Shown here piece by piece: positions 50,499-62,859 of a DNA stretch of 64,000 nucleotides. Numbering within the stretch: position 1 is the stretch's first letter; the number at the start of each line of letters is the position of its first letter. The translations under genes were made by a program, and so were the position numbers. Location of the stretch: positions 10,938,001 through 11,002,000 of the forward strand of contig JAVTVX010000035.1 of assembly GCA_033439265.1 (NCBI GenBank). Reading direction: 5' to 3'. Under the pieces are notes generated by a model, which searched no databases, was not told the origin of the DNA, and was given only the letters and a program-made list of their open reading frames with translations. Source of the stretch: Dillenia suffruticosa (lineage: Eukaryota > Streptophyta > Magnoliopsida > Dilleniales > Dilleniaceae).

Positions 50499-51690
50499 GG
50501 ATTTAATTTAAAAATAATTTTCGGATTTTTCGGGTAGAAAAATATGGGGTATAAAATTTGGGGTCCGGATCACGGATGAGTTTCGTGAATCCGAGAACAC
50601 CGTAGGAATACCCATGGCCCAGGGATTTCAAATATATTTTTTGTTTAATTTTCGGAGCATGGTTGGGCCATGAAAAGTCCGGTCGAAGTTTACGACCGTA
50701 CGGACATAAAAACCCTAGATCTGTGGCTTTAGAGGGCGGATCGATGCATGAAAAAATTATAAATGTATTCCTTGCATCTAGATCTATTGTTTTATGTTTT
50801 TTATTATGAGTTTTGGGTGCCGGAAACTGGGATTTCCGAATGGCCGCGGAGGGCCGCGACTGGGGTGGTTGAATCTCACCAATTTTGGACTTGAATCCTC
50901 CTAAAATCGAGTATAGGATGTTTGGAGGATGCCCACAAATTTTTTTCCAGTCGAAAAATGCAAGAAACAACAGCCGGAATCGAGTTTTCCAGAAAACGGG
51001 TCGAAAAACTCGTTGCAGGACCCGTCGGGCGAAGAAGACCCGACCCAGACCCGCGGGCGCGTGACACACACGCGCCAGAAGGCGTGTCTGGCTGGCGCGT
51101 GTAGTACACGCGCCACACAAGTGCGTGAACAGGTAGGGTCAGCGGTCGGGTCGGACCCTGACCCGGGACCGACCCGCAACCGACCCGACTGGGTCGGACT
51201 CGAACCCGTCGACCGGGTCAGTCGGGTCAACCCTGACCCGTTGACCAACCCGGTCAGACCCCCGGCTCAACACGGCTCAGCGCGTGAAGGCGCGTGAGCT
51301 GCGCGCAGCAACTGGGTGCGCGTGAGCCGAGCCGCGCCAGGAGCGTGGCAGCGCGTCTGGCGCGTGAGCCAGACTGCTGCCAGCGCGTGGAGGCGCGTGG
51401 CAGCGCGTAAGGGCGCACCGCCGGCGCGTGGAGGCGCGTGGCGGTGCGTGGATCACACCTCCGGCGAGCGGCGGCGCGTGTGGGCCCCGGGCGGCGCGTG
51501 AAGTCGCTTAAAATTGAATTTTTTCAATTTTTTGGGGGTCCTAAATCCATAAATGTGACTTTTTGTGGGTTTTTGTGTGCCGAATCACAGTCCAAATGGT
51601 AAGATACGATTCCAAGTTGTGGTGTATGGTATCCGTTGACTCATACGCTCGCTTTGGGGTCGTACTCAAGTCATTTTGGTTTTGATGATT
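50499..51690 (+). other. Long GC-rich untranslated leader of copia element
   Basis: About 1.2 kb separates the primer site from the first gag-like text. Between 51000 and 51510 it is strongly GC- and CpG-rich, with GGGTC/GACCC motifs (51120-51260) and then GCGCGTG repeated many times at irregular spacing (51040-51510). Open frames on both strands here, including one of 205 codons on the minus strand (50503-51120), follow from the GC bias and match no family. Confidence 0.75.
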
Positions 51691-54600
51691 CGTAGGGCAT
51701 ACAAAAATGTGATAATAAGCATCTCCAAGTCACAAATATTTCTCTTAATGCGTTGAGAACTGTCGTATTAAATTTTTGCAAGGAGAGTAAACTGAATGAT
51801 ATGATCTGCGTGATTTTATCAGTAGATTCAGTTTATTCTCGAGAGGCAAAATCTAACGGGAATCTGAGACACGAGATGATGAGCCCCAGGGTGGGCACCG
51901 CGCCTTAGAATATACGAGATAAAGAGATCTATCATGTATGGTACAAAGGATTTGCCAAGTCAGGGCAATGCTTATCAGTGGCATACACGATGACTTAATC
52001 TCGTTTTTCGAGTCATATTTTATGGACATGTCGGTTCGACTCGTCCTATAAGAGCATAGTGTTGCTCTCTTCGGCTCCTATGTGAGAATGCAGAAGAAAA
52101 GGGTTAATCATACAATGAAGCAAATGTCGAGTATGATCACCGAGTTAATATATACGGACGAGTAAATTTCGGATGGAATTTAGGTACTGGATGTGATCCA
52201 GTTTTTACCTGATTCATGGGAAACTGTGAAATCCTATCTCACATTTGACGAAAGTATTCGTACTTTCGTTGACGTGAATACATATTGTGAGCTCGATGAG
52301 GAGCACCTAGAGGCGAGTAGGCCACACTTGAGTCATGAAGGACTTCCCCGGCGCTAAGCCAATAGCATAAACATGCGAACGAGACTCGAGATCTAGGTAA
52401 TGAAAATCATCCGAGAAAACGGACAACGAGGTACAAGAACGCAAGAAGAAGGAATTTGTTTAGACCAATGTAATTGCTACGTTTGAGATAGATTTGGTCA
52501 TTTCGCTCGTGAGAGTGACGAGCATAAATTAATATCTTTCTTCTTTACGTGGTTTGAGATTTGTCTCATTTACTATAATACTCGCTGATTTCTCTCCTTT
52601 GAAATTAGGAGCAACCGACCACGTAACTCGAGATAGGAGTGCGTAATCCGTCAAATGAATCCTTAAACTTAGAGGATTTACGTTAAGGACAAAGCATTCG
52701 TCGTTGTCAGAGGGAACGACACTTGCTATGACGTCCTCAATATTGTAGGCATTCGACGGATATACAATTTAGTACCTTGTCTAAAATTGACTACGATATG
52801 CGTGCAATTATTCCTTTTTTTTTTAATACGACAATTTTCTGAATTATTCTGGTTTTAATTCATGATGGAATGTATGCACTGGGTGCTACTCCTTGTAATG
52901 GTTTCTTGTCGTTCTACTATTGTCTTTACATTTGATTGCGTAGATGATGATGTAAATGAATGACATAGTAGACTTAGACACATGGGGTAAGAGATGATGA
53001 ATCGGTTAGTAGCGAGAGGTTTATTGGACCCGCTGACCAGATTCGAGTTACCCGTATGTGAGTTTTGCCTAGCCGGAAAAATGACGAGAAAACCATTTGG
53101 CGATGCAATGAGAGCTGGGACTCCATTGCAGTTAACTAGTGTGCCTTCCTTTTTTTTATTGTGGTCTTATGAGCATGAGAGTCAGAATGGAGTTGTGTAG
53201 ATACTTATAGACGCTTACGTGCGTTTCGGTTCATCTATCTGATCTTGCATAAGTCTGAGGCATCAGACTGTTTCAGAAGTTTCATAAGCGAGATTGAAAA
53301 TCAGTTAGATTTGAGAGTAGAGACTCTCAGGACCGACCGAGAACGCAAGTATTCGTCTAAACTACACATGGGGCTCTGTTTCGAGAAGAGTATTACGAGT
53401 CTACTGACTATTAGTCAGTTCCCCATTTGAGCTTTGGACAGGGAGGCAGCCTGACCTTAGCCACTTGAGGTTATGGGGTTATGCCACGATTTCTCGCATT
53501 CACACGGTGAGTTAGGCCCGCGAGAAAATACTGTTCATAGGCGAATACGAACGGCACTATAATCGAGATTGAGTATCGTAATACTATATTTCTTGAGAAT
53601 GATTTCCCTAAGAGAGGTGAAATCAATTTGGACCCTACCTTTTATGCGATGGATGAGCCTAACGGTTCAAGGAGCCCAGCGGCGGGATACAAGAATCCAC
53701 TATGGATCTTGATCTCAGTGGGAGTGATCCATCAAAAGGTAAAGATTTTTCTATCCTCCTAAGAGCATCGAGCATGCGTATTTAAATGTTGTTTCTCGAT
53801 TGAGGGTGAGACCCTCGTTGCGACTCTAGAGGATGATGAAAAATCTAAAACGGTTCGAGAGACTCTCGAGAGTTCTGCAAAAGATGCAAAAGATCGTTTA
53901 TTAAAGGCCATAAATGAAGAAAAAGAGTTGATGAGAATCAACGGGGTCTGGGACCTAGTTGATTAGCCTGAGGGCGGAATGACTATTGGGAACAAGTAGG
54001 TTCTCAAAGTCAAGATAAAGGTTAACGGATTGATGAAGAGGTAAAGGACCCGTCTAGTAACCAAGGGTTACACTAAGAATGAGGGGTGGACTATCGAGGA
54101 GTCATAGTCCAATTTATCTCGATCCGTTTATCTTTCAGCGATTGTCACGAACATGGATCAGGAGTCACATCACAAGGACGTAAAGACCGCTTTCGTATTG
54201 GAAGTATAGATGAGGCGATCTACATGGAGCATCCCTCTGGGTTCGTTCTAGTAGATCAGGTGGATAAGATCTATTGATTTTCGAAATCAAAATACGACCT
54301 TAAGCCATCATCTAGACAGCGGCGCTTGAGATTTTACGAGAAGGTGATATCTTATGTTTTTGTAATGATCGAGTAGGATCATTGCATATATCTGATACGT
54401 CCCGATGACTCCTTTATGAGCATGTTCGCATATGTAGGTGACATTCTGTTGGCTGGGAACAACAGAGAGTATCCAATGACCATTGTAACATGGTTATGAG
54501 GTTTTAGTTCATTCTCAGATTTTGGATCCATAGGGATCGCTTGAGAATGGTGTTGACTTTTTAACAAGAGTTTTACATCAGGTAGATTCTTAAGCATTTC

Positions 54601-55310
54601 GAGAATAACGAACACAATCTAAAAGATACTCTTATCGCTAAAGGAAAAAGACCTGAATCTTGACACATGTCCTAAATTTATAAAGAAATAAGGGAGATGA
54701 GCAGAATCCCTTATTCCAGTGCAAAATACATTTCTAGTGTATGCGATGAGGCATACATGACCAGACATTTATTTTATGGTAGATCTGGTGAGTAGATATT
54801 AATAGAATCCTGGAAGGGATCACTATAGAGCAGTGAAAAAGGATTCTGAAATATCTCATTTGAACTGCGGACCTCTCCATGTGTTACGGATGAGGTAATT
54901 TGCGTCTGAGATTCAGATACTGACTGGGAGTAGTGATCTGAATAAACGCAAAAGATTTTATCTTCTTATAGCAGTAAGAAGAAAATCTGTATATCTCTAT
55001 TTACGATTGAGACTGAGCTAGTAGTATGCTCAATTGCAGTTCATGAGAATGGTTGGCTTCAGAAATTTTTTGGAAGACTTAGGGATTGTGACAGATAGTG
55101 GGAGGTCAGTGATGATTATTGTGATAATCAGACCGACACTGTCAACAAATGAGACCCTAAGTGTAATAGCAAAACCAAACACATTAATACCGAAGACCAC
55201 TATGAGAGATATTACCGAGAAGGGTATTGTGACATCTAAGTACACCTCAACATGAGAGCTGATCTCTTCAGAAAACCCGTTGTGAGAGATTCCTTTGTGA
55301 GATAAGGAAT
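51690..55310 (+). pseudogene. Copia gag-pol remnant
   Basis: Ordered fragments: capsid text VNHTMKQMSSMITEL and LPDSWETVKSYLTFDESI (about 52100-52260); knuckle-like GHFARES (about 52498-52518); protease GATDHV (about 52613-52630); GAG-pre-integrase LVARGLLDPLTRFELPVCEF and CLAGKMTRKPFG (53000-53110); integrase SEASDCFRSFISEIENQLDL and VETLRTDRERKYSS (53248-53358); reverse transcriptase IYMEHPSGFVLVDQVDKIY (about 54219-54277) and YVGDILLAG (54431-54457); RNase H/tail about 55030-55300. Stops include TAG at 53964 and 53997 (the latter where Trp is usual). The catalytic Y-V-D-D box reads Y-V-G-D, and shifts separate most blocks. Confidence 0.9.
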
Positions 55311-56469
55311 CATTGGGTTTAGTGTACTTTAACATTTCTCCTTATATACTGTTTTAGATGCTTATTTTAATATATGACATGCATGCAGAATTGAGTCACA
55401 TATTTATTTTATGCATCATTTGTTGTCATATAGTATGATCTTGTGATAAAAGATATGTCAGGCAGACGTGGTCGACTCTCTCACACGAGTGACCACCTCC
55501 GACTCTGAGTGAGCGGAGATGAGACGGATTCTAGTCGTAAGAGGCTTTGAGAGTAGCCCTACTAGAACATAAGTCGCCCTGATATGTGTTCAGGATGAGA
55601 TCATATGCGATATTACCGACATGGAAATACCCACATCCATGTTGCCTGTAAGTAGCCAGGTTTGAGATCTCAGATATCACCTGCGATTTGTGATATTGTC
55701 TCTGAGATGCTTTCTCTGAGATCTCTGGGTAAAGTTTTATGTGTAGACTGAGTCCCGTACCTGTACAGTGTTAGAGAAATCTGACATATGCCCTTTGAGA
55801 GATGGGGGATTAACACTGTGGTACGTGTTTCATACCACGTGTGATGAGACGACCATGGGACAGTGGGAGCTATTATTTGAGACGATAGTTTGATCTTGAT
55901 CCCCGTTCCCACTGTGTGAGACCTGAGATTCATTGGGTGAGATCTCTTATACCCTTATTACTTTCGACTGTCTCTAGAAGTCTTGGTTCAGTGTTGCTAC
56001 TTTAATCTGTTTACCTATGGCCCGGAAGATAAATTGAGGTCTAAGGGGCAGGTCTAGGAAAGCAGTTGAATTGAGACCGATAGATTCGAGTTTGGGAAAA
56101 GGAAGGCCAATAGACATTACATCATTGTCATGTATTCATAGGTCGACCTATTGTGTTAATCCATGTTGGGATTCAAACATAATAATGAATACATAGTCGA
56201 GCAAATTGATTGAGGATCACTTTCGATGAGGAAAGTGGCTCGATGGATGTAAATGCATTGAGTCTGGGGTATAGCGAGTTATTTTTATACTAACAGTGAC
56301 TACTCGATCATCCTAACAGGTGTATCGAGAAGTCTTTACTTGCAGGTGCACTCGCCGGTCGCACGACGTCCAATCCAGTATGAAAGTCCAGCAGGGTGAT
56401 GTGATAGATCGCATGAGTTACGATCTTGTGATTGACAGAAGTGAAATGCCCTAATGTGCAAGTGGGAGA
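55311..56469 (+). other. 3' non-coding spacer and polypurine tract of copia element
   Basis: About 1.15 kb between the RNase H tail and the right LTR has no open frame of note. It includes gtggtacgtgtttcatacca (from 55818), where GTGGTA and TACCAC can pair. It ends with the purine tract AAGTGGGAGA (56460-56469) that primes plus-strand synthesis. Confidence 0.7.
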
Positions 56470-56962
56470 TGTAGGTTATTTATGCCCATTGTGGGGCATT
56501 TTGGTAAGAATGAGATAATGGGGTAACTCCCATTATTACTTACCAACATTAACCATGCATTTTGGTAACTCTCAAAATTTAACCCTTATGGCCTATTATT
56601 CTTTTGATTGAATTGAAAAAGAATGATTCCTACCTTGTGTGTGGAGAGCAGCCATGGGAGGCAACCATGGAGGCTAGGGTTTCATTGCACTTCTCTAGAG
56701 AGAGAAAATAGTGAGAGGGATGGAGATTTTCGCGTAGGAAAATCTCCCATCGTCAAGCAAATCACCGGATGTAGAGGGTTGCGGCGTTGTGATACTGTGG
56801 TGGTGATTCGACTAACCTCGTGATCACCATCCCGACCGCGAAATCGGATCAAGGAAGTGCCGCTTGAAGATTTTACGAATAGAGGTACCCTAAACCCGAT
56901 CTATTTTATTTTCTGAAAATTATTGTATGCTTCCGCTGCATGAGAATCCTAAAAATCCAACA
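56470..56962 (+). repeat. 3' LTR of copia element
   Basis: 493 bp, same ends as the left LTR; differing sites are 56497, 56572, 56678, 56793, 56828 and 56914. ATGCA follows at 56963-56967. Confidence 0.97.
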
Positions 56963-56967
56963 ATGCA

Positions 56968-58302
56968 CAACACCAAAATGAAGTACTCAATCAAAAAATA
57001 TAGTATTAATATATAATGGATATTGAAATAACTTGCATCAGTTGCGTTGTCTATAGTACCACTACTCAACTAGCGCCTTAGTAGCAGACCATTACCTGCC
57101 CTTGCACCAATTTTTTATCCACAGTATCTACTTAGTACTGCAAAATTGAGATCCTCGTTTATGGACAAATTGTAGAGTGATTCAAGGGAAATAGAAATCG
57201 GAGGGGTCCCATGATATCCCTTCACTTACGACAAACATTGTAGGTTGGTCCATGATATTTTGGAGATGACTCGGTAAATTGAGAATTTGATAAAGAAGCG
57301 GGTGGTTCCACGGAAATTGGATAAACATTTGCATCTGAGGAGTATAAACTACAGATCCAACATCGGCAAATATCTTGGAGACAAATTTTGTAATTCAGCA
57401 GGAGAAAGAAATATGGTTGAATTCTCAAAAGCAACCCATCTCTTACTTTGAAAATACTCCTTTTGTGTCCCCTCATGAACAGAACAGCTTAAGTGGTAAA
57501 AACTTTCCACTTTTATTATCTCTTTCCAATTTGAATATATTTAGTTACATTTCAAAAAAGAAAATACCCTTTTTGTTTTGGAAATATTGATGACATTTTC
57601 TTGTAATGCCAAAGTTCTGCCTACCATATTTATTGTCCGTAGCAAATTATACCAAAATTCTTTAGATGGATTTGATTGGGGGTAGTGTGAAATATTGTAT
57701 GCCAAAATTCTGCAAGAATGGTGCACTTTGTCCCCTCCTTGGGAATGTCAAAGCAATGTCACCCGAGAGAGAACAATCGAACCCTTCATTAATCACTTCT
57801 ATTTGCCCATTTGATTGTCATCGTTTATAATAGAAGAAGACAGCATATGAAGCTTTTAAACAGTGCATTGGTGTATAAATTTAAGAAAATTTTTAATTGA
57901 ATTGAGTTTAAGTGGTGAATTAAATTTACTTTCTTTTAAACTAAATTCATCCGACATAATGATACAACAATTTGGACGAATTTATTTTAAGATAAAATAA
58001 AAAAATTGTTTGATAACACCTGTACTTAGTGAATTAAACCCAAAAATCAAAAAGAGTGTATTTTAGAATTTTTTAAGTATTGGGAAAAGATATTCCGTAA
58101 CAAATCAATATCCAATAACCCTATTTTAGTTGTAGAAATCTTAGATGAAGTTATGACAAACAAATCTAATCAGTGTCTTTTTATATTAACTAGCATAGGG
58201 AGTTATAACTGACTAACAATTGATGTCCTTTCATAATAACTAAATTTTTGAATTCATTTTTTCAAATTAAATACCTATTTTGAAATTTTGAAAATTTTTG
58301 AC
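56968..58302. other. Unassigned sequence between two copia elements
   Basis: Probably holds the 3' LTR of the minus-strand copia element from 58302 downward, whose far end I could not set. On the minus strand at about 57220-57480, text such as SKRWVAFENSTIFLSPAEL is open for a stretch, with a frame change, then MQMFIQFPWNHPLLYQILN. It is not a family I recognise; it may be a captured or decayed gene fragment. Confidence 0.3.
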
Positions 58303-60877
58303 AATTCTCCGCCATTTTCAAAGTTTTTAAGTGGGTACAAAAAATTTTGAACATCATATGCATAAATAATGATGTCCTTCGATTGAACCACTATCTTAAT
58401 GAAGGCTCTTTATAAATAATCGGTATGTAACGGTAGACAAGTTTTGATCTATTCATAAATATGACTATCCACAAGAGCAAACACACATAGATTTTAACAG
58501 TCTCTTATATTCCAATGTAGATGATACATTTATAGACCTTTTGTCCTCATCCTTTCATGAATGCTTAAAAGTCAAACCTAACTTTTTGGAGTGTCTAATT
58601 CCTTTGTTCATATAGGCAAACTTTAAGTACCTCTATTATTCTTTGTAATTTTTAAAGTTAAGAATTTTTGATTCATCCTCCGACTTTAAAGGTGAAAATA
58701 ACACTAAATTATCTTGGGATGGTTAACAATATACAGTGCACTTATTACTAGAATGATATACTATGACTTATTGGATACAAGAGTAGACGTTGTATTTAGT
58801 GTTGAATTGAGGTTCCACCATTAGTGATCAATTTCCTTGGGCTTTAACCTCATCTCTCTTGATATTTTATCCATCAAATCCTTAGATAATCCTTTCATCA
58901 AAGGATTACCAAAATTTTTAGTTGATCTCACAAAATCAACCGTGATAACATCACTTGCTATTAAATCTCGTCTTAATCCAATATGTCTAGATTTTCTAGT
59001 ATATACTTAACTATAAGTTTTGGTAAGTATGGCAACATTATTACAATGAATAGAAATTAGTGATACCGGCTTAGGCCATAGTGGTATTTCATAGAGTATG
59101 TGTCGAAACCATTCTGCTTCTTTACTTGCGGATGCTAGAGTTACGAATTCAGCTGCCATAGTTAAATCCATAATATATGTTTGTTTCTTTGAATCCCAAG
59201 AAACAGCACCACCACCCGGCATAAAAACCACCCAGCCAGTGGTCGACAAGTGATCATCTTTATTGGTAATCCAACTAGCATCCGAATATCCCTATAAAAT
59301 TAGAGGATAGACTTTATAACAAATACCAAAGTCTATTGTTGCCTTTAAATATTTTAATATTTTTGTCACACCTTGTTAGTGTAATTTGCTTGGATTGCTA
59401 GTGTATCTATTCATCATGCCTCCGACATAAGTAATATAAAGTCTAGTATATGTCATCACATACATCAAGCATCCAATTACTCTAGCATAGTCAAGTTGTG
59501 ACACTGGATCCCCACCATTTTTTACGTAGTTAATCTTAGGATCCAAATGAGTAAAAGCAGGAGCACACTCCAGATGATTAAATTTCTTAAGAATCTTTTC
59601 AATATAGTGAGATTGAGAAAATATTATGTTACCTTTTTTTCTATAAATTCTTATTCCTAAGATGACAAAAGCCTCTCCCATATCTTTCATAGCAAACTTT
59701 GCTAGATTGGAAATCTTTAGTAATTTGAATTTATTCTAAATCAGTCCCATATATTAACATGTAATCCACATATAAGCAAATTATAACACCTTTGTCTTTA
59801 TTGAATTTGTTATAAACACATTTGTATGTTTCATGGATTTTAAAACTATTAGCAAGAACAACTTGATCAAATTTTTGGTGCCATTGCTTAGGAGCATGTT
59901 TTAATTCATATAAAGACTCTACAAGTTTGCACACCTTGTGCTCTTGACTTGGTACTACAAACCCTTCCTGTTGTTCCATGTATACTTCTTCATTAGCTTT
60001 CCATTTAGAAAAGTGTCTTTACATCCATTTGATGTATAACCAAAATTTTAATAGAAGCCAATGCAAGTAGTACCCTAATTGTATCTATTTTAACTACCGA
60101 AGAGTATGTATCAAAATAGTCAATACCATACTTTTGGGTGAACCCTTTAACAACTATCGTGGTCTTAAATTTTTCAATAGTTCCATCGACTTTCATTTTT
60201 CTCTTGAAAATCCACTTACAACCAATTGGTTTTGAATCAAGGGTAAATCAATTAATTTCTAGGTTTTATTTCCGATAATTGAGTCCGTTTCATCATAGAT
60301 AGTTTCTTTTCAAAATGAAACAACTTAAGATTTCATTGTTTCTTTAAATGTCTTGAGATCATCCTCAACATTTAAGAAATATGGAATTTGTGCATTTGTT
60401 GAATCCCTATTGCCTTCAACAAGATATATAAAGTAATCCAAAACATAGTTCTTCGCCTTTTTGGTTCTTTTGCTCCTTCTTAATTCAATGGATTCGTTTT
60501 CATTTTCACTTATTGTATGATTATCTTTGATAAGTACATTATGGTTTAAAGAAGTGTCATAGCTTTAGAAATATATTTGAATCTATTCTCTTCAAAAATA
60601 GCATGTTTTGACTCAATTATGGCATTTACCGATATTAAGTCGTTAGGTTCTAAGATCATATATCTTTTTGCCTTGCTATTGTGCGCAGAAAAATGCACTC
60701 AACACCTCTTTCACCTAATTTCCTTTTTTTTTTTTTTTTGTTCAAGGAGTTTCACAATTATCCAACAACCCCAAACTTTAAGATAACTCAAGTTAAGCTC
60801 TCTTTTGTTCCAAAGCTCATATGGGGTTATCGAGTTCCTATTGTGTGATATTTTATTCAAAATATGATAAGCAGTGA
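58303..60877 (-). mobile_element. Copia retrotransposon 3' part, truncated by gypsy insertion
   Basis: Read on the minus strand: integrase C-terminal text ITPYELWNKRELNLSYLKVWG (about 60770-60840), ELRRSKRTKKAKNYVLDY (about 60430-60485), reverse transcriptase from IEKFKTTIVVKGFTQKYGID (60100-60196), QQEGFVVPSQEHKVCKLVES (about 59915-59976), catalytic box YVDYMLI (about 59755-59775; the second Asp is Tyr), DYARVIGCLMYVM (about 59455-59495), RNase H GGGAVSWDSKKQTY (about 59172-59216) and the tail GLSKDLMDKISREM. A purine tract GGCGGAGAAT precedes TGTC at 58303, the likely start of its 3' LTR. Stops and shifts break it. Its 5' half is replaced at 60878 by another element's LTR. It is a different copia lineage from the one at 50-57 kb. 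Confidence 0.85.
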
Positions 60878-62859
60878 TGTCACGCCCCGAACCGGGATTG
60901 TGAACAGCCACCCATTGTCCCTGAATGCCAGCTGTATTTTTACAGAAAATCGGGCAGAATCTCCTCATAAATCGAAGGTTTTCCATATACAATTTCACCT
61001 GTATATCACATTCATTCTGGAAAATAAATAAATGACATCCCGGCCTCTCCAAAATCAACAAATACCACAGCCAACATCTATAACAACGTAAGGCTATAAA
61101 GTTCTAGCAGTCCTAGCAACAGACCTCCACTGTCATGCCCAACAAAAGCATGAGTAGCCGCCACACCAAGCGTACCTAAATTCAACGCATATATAAAATA
61201 AATTCCCAAGTTACTTTTAAATATTTACAAATGCCTCAATGCAATGAAATAATTCAATACGAGAATTTCACGAATAAATATCCAAAATTTATACAGTCAT
61301 CCCATAAAACTTGATAAATATATTGGTCAAACTAAAATTTCTAATACATAACAATATCACCAATCATCGTAGCGGGAGAGATGGAAAATATCCATATCCA
61401 AACCCAGAGATATCTCCTCGATCCAACACTAATCCTGTGGGAAAGAAAGCGAAGGGTGAGTATCTATGAGAGGATACTCAGTAAGTGAGAGAATTGACAT
61501 CATATTATCAATATCGAGCGTGAACTTGGAGTGTCAAAATATAAGATAAGAAAATATCCATAGTGTGCAAACCGATCATATTATTTAAAAATCATATATC
61601 ATACGCACACATCAGAAAGCAAGATATGCATCCAATATTTACATCAATGTCATGAAGAGCTGGCCAATGAAATATTCCCGGCAATGGTCTACCTCGACCA
61701 AGAACGGCGCATTGGGGGTTTTTCCAAATGCAAGTATTAAATAATGGCTCTCTAACTCCAATGTTGGCCACAGACTACTCCAACTAGCCTGTAAATAATA
61801 ATAATGTACATATAACTAGTCGGCCGTGTATGGTGCCCTCGCCTGGTGCTAGACGGAGCCGTACTCAACGTCCTCTCCGATGAGGGTCAACCTGGGACAC
61901 CCATACACATGACGATCTGGCGTATACCTCCGGCCGAAGCGTATCCGGACACAATGGGTGCCTCTACCAGATGTGCTTCGTAACTACGGATCACAATATC
62001 ATATAGGCCGGGCACGTAGCCCTATGCATCCCATCACCATGTCGGCCGGGCATATAGCCCCATGCATCATATCATAACGTCGGCCGGGCATACAGCCCAA
62101 ATATATAGTAAATCCATTTCAAACCATGTACCAATATAGTGGAAGCATTAAAGCATATCAATATGTCGAAAATATGGCACAATATTCAGTTATCAAAATT
62201 CATGGATGCATATCAATAAAGTCAGAAATTTAGACACTCTAAGGGTCACAAAACATTTCATCAAATATTCAAAAATTCTAACAATCATACATTTGCAGAA
62301 ACATGTCATTTAAAAGTATATTTGAAACATGGTTTTCAATCAATAGCGAATGTCAAAATCCCACTCACTGTTCTAGGGAGGGTGGTCACTCCCTATTTTC
62401 AAAATCAATCCAATCTGATTTCTCGAGTCTAAAAAAAAATCAACTTAATTAGATCATCAAAATTGAATATCAATTTCTCAAATATCTTTAGGCTTTATCC
62501 GAAAGACATGAAATGTACAATATCCTCCACTTTACGGCTCATTTCATTCCAACCCTACAACCCATATACTTTCATGCATATTTCAAAGTTTAACTCTAAG
62601 GGAAACTATTCGAATTAACTCGACATTATTTTGTGATTTTATAACATGTTTCTTTCATCTTAGATTCAATCTTAGATTCATTCGATGTATCAGTTAGAGC
62701 CGAAATCTCCTCACCTAGGTTTTTCTCGAAGCGTAGAGTTTCGTCCGAAAGTCTCTTCGGTCACTCCAAAGTCTGTAGTGTTTCCTGTCAAAACAATATT
62801 TATTTGTTAGATCTAAATACTTAGATCAGAATTAAAACCCTAATTCATTTACCTGCGTG

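Larger units (their letters stand above)
49988..56962 (+). mobile_element. Copia LTR retrotransposon, recent insertion with dead polyprotein
   Basis: A complete 6,975-bp element: 5' LTR, primer site, 1.2-kb GC-rich leader, gag-pol remnant (about 51700-55310), 1.15-kb 3' spacer, purine tract, 3' LTR and 5-bp target duplication ATGCA. The domain order is capsid/UBN2, zinc knuckle, protease, GAG-pre-integrase, integrase, reverse transcriptase, RNase H, which is copia order. The LTRs are 98.8% identical, so insertion was recent, yet every coding domain is interrupted. It must have been copied using proteins from another element. Confidence 0.95.

Noticed and set aside
50503..51120. 205-codon minus-strand frame
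   Set aside because: Antisense to the copia leader, starting next to the primer binding site; no family motif, and other frames are equally open in the GC-rich part.
60711..61061. 116-codon minus-strand frame
   Set aside because: A chimera reading from the gypsy LTR into copia integrase across the insertion point at 60878; not a real gene.
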